From Leptobrachium leishanense (taxonomy: Eukaryota > Chordata > Amphibia > Anura > Megophryidae), in contig CM019063.1 of the NCBI GenBank assembly GCA_009667805.1, positions 81,056,377 through 81,120,376 of the forward strand: a stretch of DNA of 64,000 nt, read 5' to 3'. This document shows, in pieces, positions 60,473 to 64,000 of the stretch. Position 1 is the stretch's first letter, and each line of letters opens with the position of its first letter. A program made the translations under genes and the position numbers. Below the pieces are notes generated by a model that saw only the letters and a program-made list of their open reading frames with translations, was not told the origin of the DNA and ran no database searches.

Positions 60473-63400
60473 CTGAAAGAACAAAAAAGGACAGGCAGAC
60501 ACTCCCAGACACAGATAAGAGGGCAAGTAGCCCCTGTGTCGGGAGGCTGTGCCTCTGGTCGTGGTGGACATGGTGCATCCTCTGCAGGGGCACGCTTGTC
60601 CTTTCTAACCGGTGCTGGCCATCTTAAGCAGCAGCAACATACTGAGGAGTTGGTGGATTGGCTAACCAGGCCATCCTCATCCTCCGAGTCCTCTGCCAGC
60701 CAGGCTTGTAGTGCTTTACAGTCCACCTCAGCTGACAAAACATCTAATGCAGCCTCCATGTCCACAGCTACTCCTGCCGTAGCCTCACTATCACACATGG
60801 AGGAGTCAGCTGAATTGTTTGACTACAATGAGAGTGACATGCTGCTTGAGGATGCGCAGCAAGTACAGTGCTCTGATTCAATCTCTGAGGTTGAGGAAGG
60901 GAGTATAATCAACCTAGAGGAAGGGGGTGCCAGTGATGATACACAAATAACTGGCACTCATGTTGCCCCAGCAGCTGCAGCATACTGCCAAGTTGGCTCC
61001 AGTGACGAGGAGATAGGGGGTGAAGATGACATTGATGAGGTTACTGACGCCAGATAGAACAGAGGAATCGGGGGGAGGAGGCACAGCAAACACGAGGCAC
61101 AACATCCTCTATGACCAACCGTAGCACTAGCCAGTCCAAGGCATCAGATGTCAGAGCTGCTCCGGTGCAGAGCGCTGTTGTCTCAAAGCACACATGCAGG
61201 AACTCTGTTGTCTGGGAGTTCTTTAAGAAATGTGCAGCAGAGCGCACCGTTGCTATTTGTAATCTATGGTCAGATGAGGCTGAAGCGTGGGAAAGACACC
61301 GGACACTTGGGTACCACGTGCTTGAGGCGTCCTATGAATACATGCCACACATCTCGTTGGCTTAAAACTTTGCGAAGGTCCTCCTCCTCCTCATCTGTCT
61401 CTACCCCCACTGTATGTCCTGCCATGTCATTGCCTACAACCTCCACTGACAGGGATGATGCTACAGTAATGGATGTACCAGCTCCTTCCTCACAATGTGA
61501 CATCATTCCATCAGCTGAAGATTTATGCAGTCAGATTACATTGCCGCAGCTGCTGCAGCATAAGAAAAAATAGAGTCCCAAGCAGAGCGTCTGAATGCCA
61601 GCTTAGCAAAATTACTCGCATTGCAGCTGCTGCCTTTCCAGCTGGTGGACTCTTTTCCCTTCCGTGAATTTGCTGAATGTGCTGTACCACAGTGGCAGGT
61701 TCCAAAACGCCATTACTTTTCACGCAAGGCCATTCCAGCACTATACCAGCATGTGGAAGACAATGTTATCCAGTCATTGGGAAAGGCAGTGAGCAATAAG
61801 GTGCATGTGACTTTAGACACGTGGTCCAGCAAGCATGGACAGGGTCGTTACATTTCCTTCACAGCACACTGGGTAACTCTGATTGCAGCTGGGAGGGATC
61901 CAAGGCGGGGCTCTGTGCTGGAGCTTGTTCATCCACCACGCCTCCAGAAAGCTGCTAGTATGAGGTCTGTCTGCTCCACCACCTCTTCCTTCTCTGTCGA
62001 AGTGGCAGTTAAACTGACGCGTGGCAGGGGCTACGCAATGGCTCAAGCAAAAAGATGCCATACTGTGCTTGAGCTGGTTTGTTTAGGGGACAGGAGACAC
62101 ACCGGGCCAGAAATTCATTCAGCTGTGCAGGGGCAGGTGCAGAGATGGTTAACACCACACCAGCTTCAGCTGGGAATCATCGTCTGCGATAATGGCAGCA
62201 ACCTTCTCTCCGCCCTACGCAAGGGTAAATTGACGCATGTTCCATGCCTAGCACACGTCCTAAATCTAGTGGTACAGCGTTTCCTAACCAGCGTTAGGGT
62301 TAGCGTTTCCTAAGTACCCAGGGCTGCCAGAGCTTCTCAGCCAGGCCAGAAAAGTCTGCAGGCACTTCAGACGGTCATTCCCAGCAAGCGTTCGCCTGGC
62401 AGAAATTCACAGAGAATTCCACCTTCCCACAAACCGTCTGATCTGTGACATGCCCACCAGGTGGAACTCGACATTAGCAATGCTGCAGCGTCTGCACAAG
62501 CAGCAGAGGGCCATCAACGAGTACCTGTGTGAGTATGGCACAAGGACAGGTTCAGGTCAACTTGTTTTTTTCCCCCCGCAGTAGCTGATGATCAAGGATG
62601 CATGCACTGTACTGTCACCATTTGAGGAGGCAACGAGGATGGTGAGCTGGGACAGTGCATGCATCAGTGACACAATTCCTTTAGTGTTCTTGCTGGAGTA
62701 CACTCTGCGGGGAATTATAGATGTGGCTCTAGAGGCAGAGCAGCGGGAGGAAGAGGAGGCCTTCCCAAGCTCTCAAGGCCCCAGTCTTTCCGCAGACAGC
62801 ATTCCAGCGGGTCCTACTCAGATCAGACAGGAGGAGGATGAGGAGGAGGATGAGGAGGAATATTTAAGTAGTGGGGGCATTGAAGGTGGGGATTCCTCAA
62901 GGGAGGGTTTCGTGTGCCCAGAAACAGAAGGGCTAGTGCGTGGCTGGGAGGAGGAAGTGCACGATACGGTCATCCTCATTGACCAGGAAGACTCGGAAGC
63001 TGATGCCACCTCCAACCTACGCTGCATGGGCTCCCTTATGATGCAAAGCCTGCTACAGGACCCCAGAATTCGTGCTATCAAGGAGAGGGATCATTACTGG
63101 TTGGCAACCCTTCTTGATCCACGATACAAGGGTAAAGTTGCAGAGTTCATCCTGCCCACACAGAGGGAGCACAGGATGAAAAAACTTGAAGACGCTCTAA
63201 AGCGACACTTGTGTAACACCTTTCCAGGCACTAGAAGGTTACCAAGTGATGACACAGGTGCTTCTGAGGCTGCGGATGATCAGAGGAATAGTGGTGAAGG
63301 CCAGGGCCGCTTGACTGATGCATTTTTACATTTATTTTAGTCCACGACGCCCACGGACGTCAAATGTAGGCACCCATTGCCAATGTCTTCACCATATGGT

Positions 63401-63686
63401 GCAGGACTACCTAGGGGCAAGGGCAGACCTGGATACCTTTCCAGCAGATGATCCACTGGCTTACTGGGTGTTGAGATTGGATCACTGGCCAGAAGTTAGC
63501 CAATATGCTATGCAGCGACTAGGTTGCCCTTCATCCAGCGTGCTTTCTGAAAGGACGTTTAGTGCCGCTGGAGGTTTTGTCACAGACAAAAGAGTACGTC
63601 TGTCCACCGACTCTGTAGACCGGCTGACATTTATAAAAATGAATCAGTCCTGGATCAGCAGCTATCAATCCCTGATGCTGACGTAA
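60473..63686 (+). pseudogene. hAT transposase, broken by frameshifts
   Basis: The N-terminal part from ATG 60473 shifts into an acidic/serine-rich frame (60536-61057). BED-finger remnant SVVWEFFKKC is in 61111-61365. The catalytic part (61621-62313) has TLDTWSS, GRYISFTAHW and CDNGSNLLSAL followed by VPCLAHVLNLVV. PTRWNSTLAMLQRL follows at 62453 in another frame. An acidic insert (62820-62870) precedes DPRYKGKV, and the C-terminal dimerisation block PSSSVLSERTFSAAGG is at 63528-63575, ending at 63686. At least four frame changes or stops separate these parts, so it is inactive. It resembles ZBED-like hAT transposases. Confidence 0.87.
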
Positions 63687-63751
63687 CGGAATAGATCGGG
63701 GATGTCTTCTGCATGCACAAAACCTCCAGCACTGAACTCTTCCACAATACC

Positions 63752-64000
63752 ACAAAAGGGTTACAGTGTGAATGCACTTGCTGCCATGAAAGGCACAATA
63801 TTTGGCTGCACTGACGCCTGTGCCAGATTTATATCATTTAAATTTTTTGAACAGCAGGGTCCAACCCTGAACTTTTCCACAAAAGGGTTACGGTGTGAAT
63901 GCACTTGCTGCCATGAAAGGCGCAATATGTGGCTGCAATGACGCCTGTGCCACATCTATATCATTTTAATTTTTTGAACCGCAGGGTCCAACCCTGCACT
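63752..64000 (+). repeat. 127-base tandem duplication in the hAT 3' region
   Basis: Two units starting acaaaagggttac (63752 and 63879), including gtgaatgcacttgctgccatg and atatcattt-aattttttgaac. The second is cut by the window end. Confidence 0.9.

Larger units (their letters stand above)
59574..64000 (+). mobile_element. Autonomous-type hAT element, right end outside the window
   Basis: It starts tagggatgagctgttcggtt. The 5' part has repeated gttcgaacc blocks and a tandem region. Then come transposase fragments (60473-63686) and a 3' region with a 127-base tandem repeat. The right inverted end is beyond 64000. Confidence 0.75.

Overview
The window looks like a stretch of a large, repeat-rich vertebrate nuclear genome, most probably an anuran amphibian. 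That placement is inferred from two things: a recognisable vertebrate gene, TMEM171, with GT-AG introns, and a mix of hAT, PIF/Harbinger, TTAA-type and Tc1 DNA transposons, CR1/L2-like LINEs, a Penelope-like element and a tRNA-derived SINE, which is typical of frogs. No rRNA, tRNA gene, CRISPR array or bacterial-style operon was seen.

The only gene I can name is TMEM171, on the minus strand. Three coding exons can be joined in frame across consensus splice sites (22850-22235, 18316-18184, 14468-14252) to give a complete four-pass membrane protein of 321 residues. A plausible non-coding first exon with a TATA-like box lies near 35678-35750. Three weaker exon-like or ORF-like signals (664-785 minus, 10709-10993 plus, 38302-38394 plus) are listed with low confidence.

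Region by region: 1-2.9 kb holds a possible terminal exon and an interspersed repeat. 2.9-9.7 kb is a nest of four transposon layers: a hAT element at 2935-9229 with 8-bp target duplications, holding a second element, holding a third hAT element full of minisatellite, plus a LINE that itself carries a TTAA element made of consecutive hairpins. 11.5-12.7 kb is another hAT-type element. 14.2-22.9 kb is TMEM171, whose introns hold a degraded LINE, a hAT MITE and a dead Tc1 element. 25-29.5 kb holds an interspersed repeat, a 590-bp foldback and a Penelope-like RT remnant between 190-bp inverted repeats. 29.5-36.3 kb has hAT elements, a homopurine tract, a SINE and the likely TMEM171 promoter. 37-52 kb has Harbinger elements (one nested in another), LINE copies, and 35-bp and 54-bp minisatellites. 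54.3 kb has a long near-perfect hairpin. 56.4-58.1 kb is a full-length Tc1 transposon with an uninterrupted DD34E transposase. 59.6 kb to the end is a broken autonomous-type hAT element.

Functionally there is one host gene surrounded by mobile DNA. The main biological interest is the apparently intact Tc1 element with internal repeats, the sharing of a 3' tail by the SINE and LINE families, the nested insertions dated by target-site duplications, and several long hairpins.
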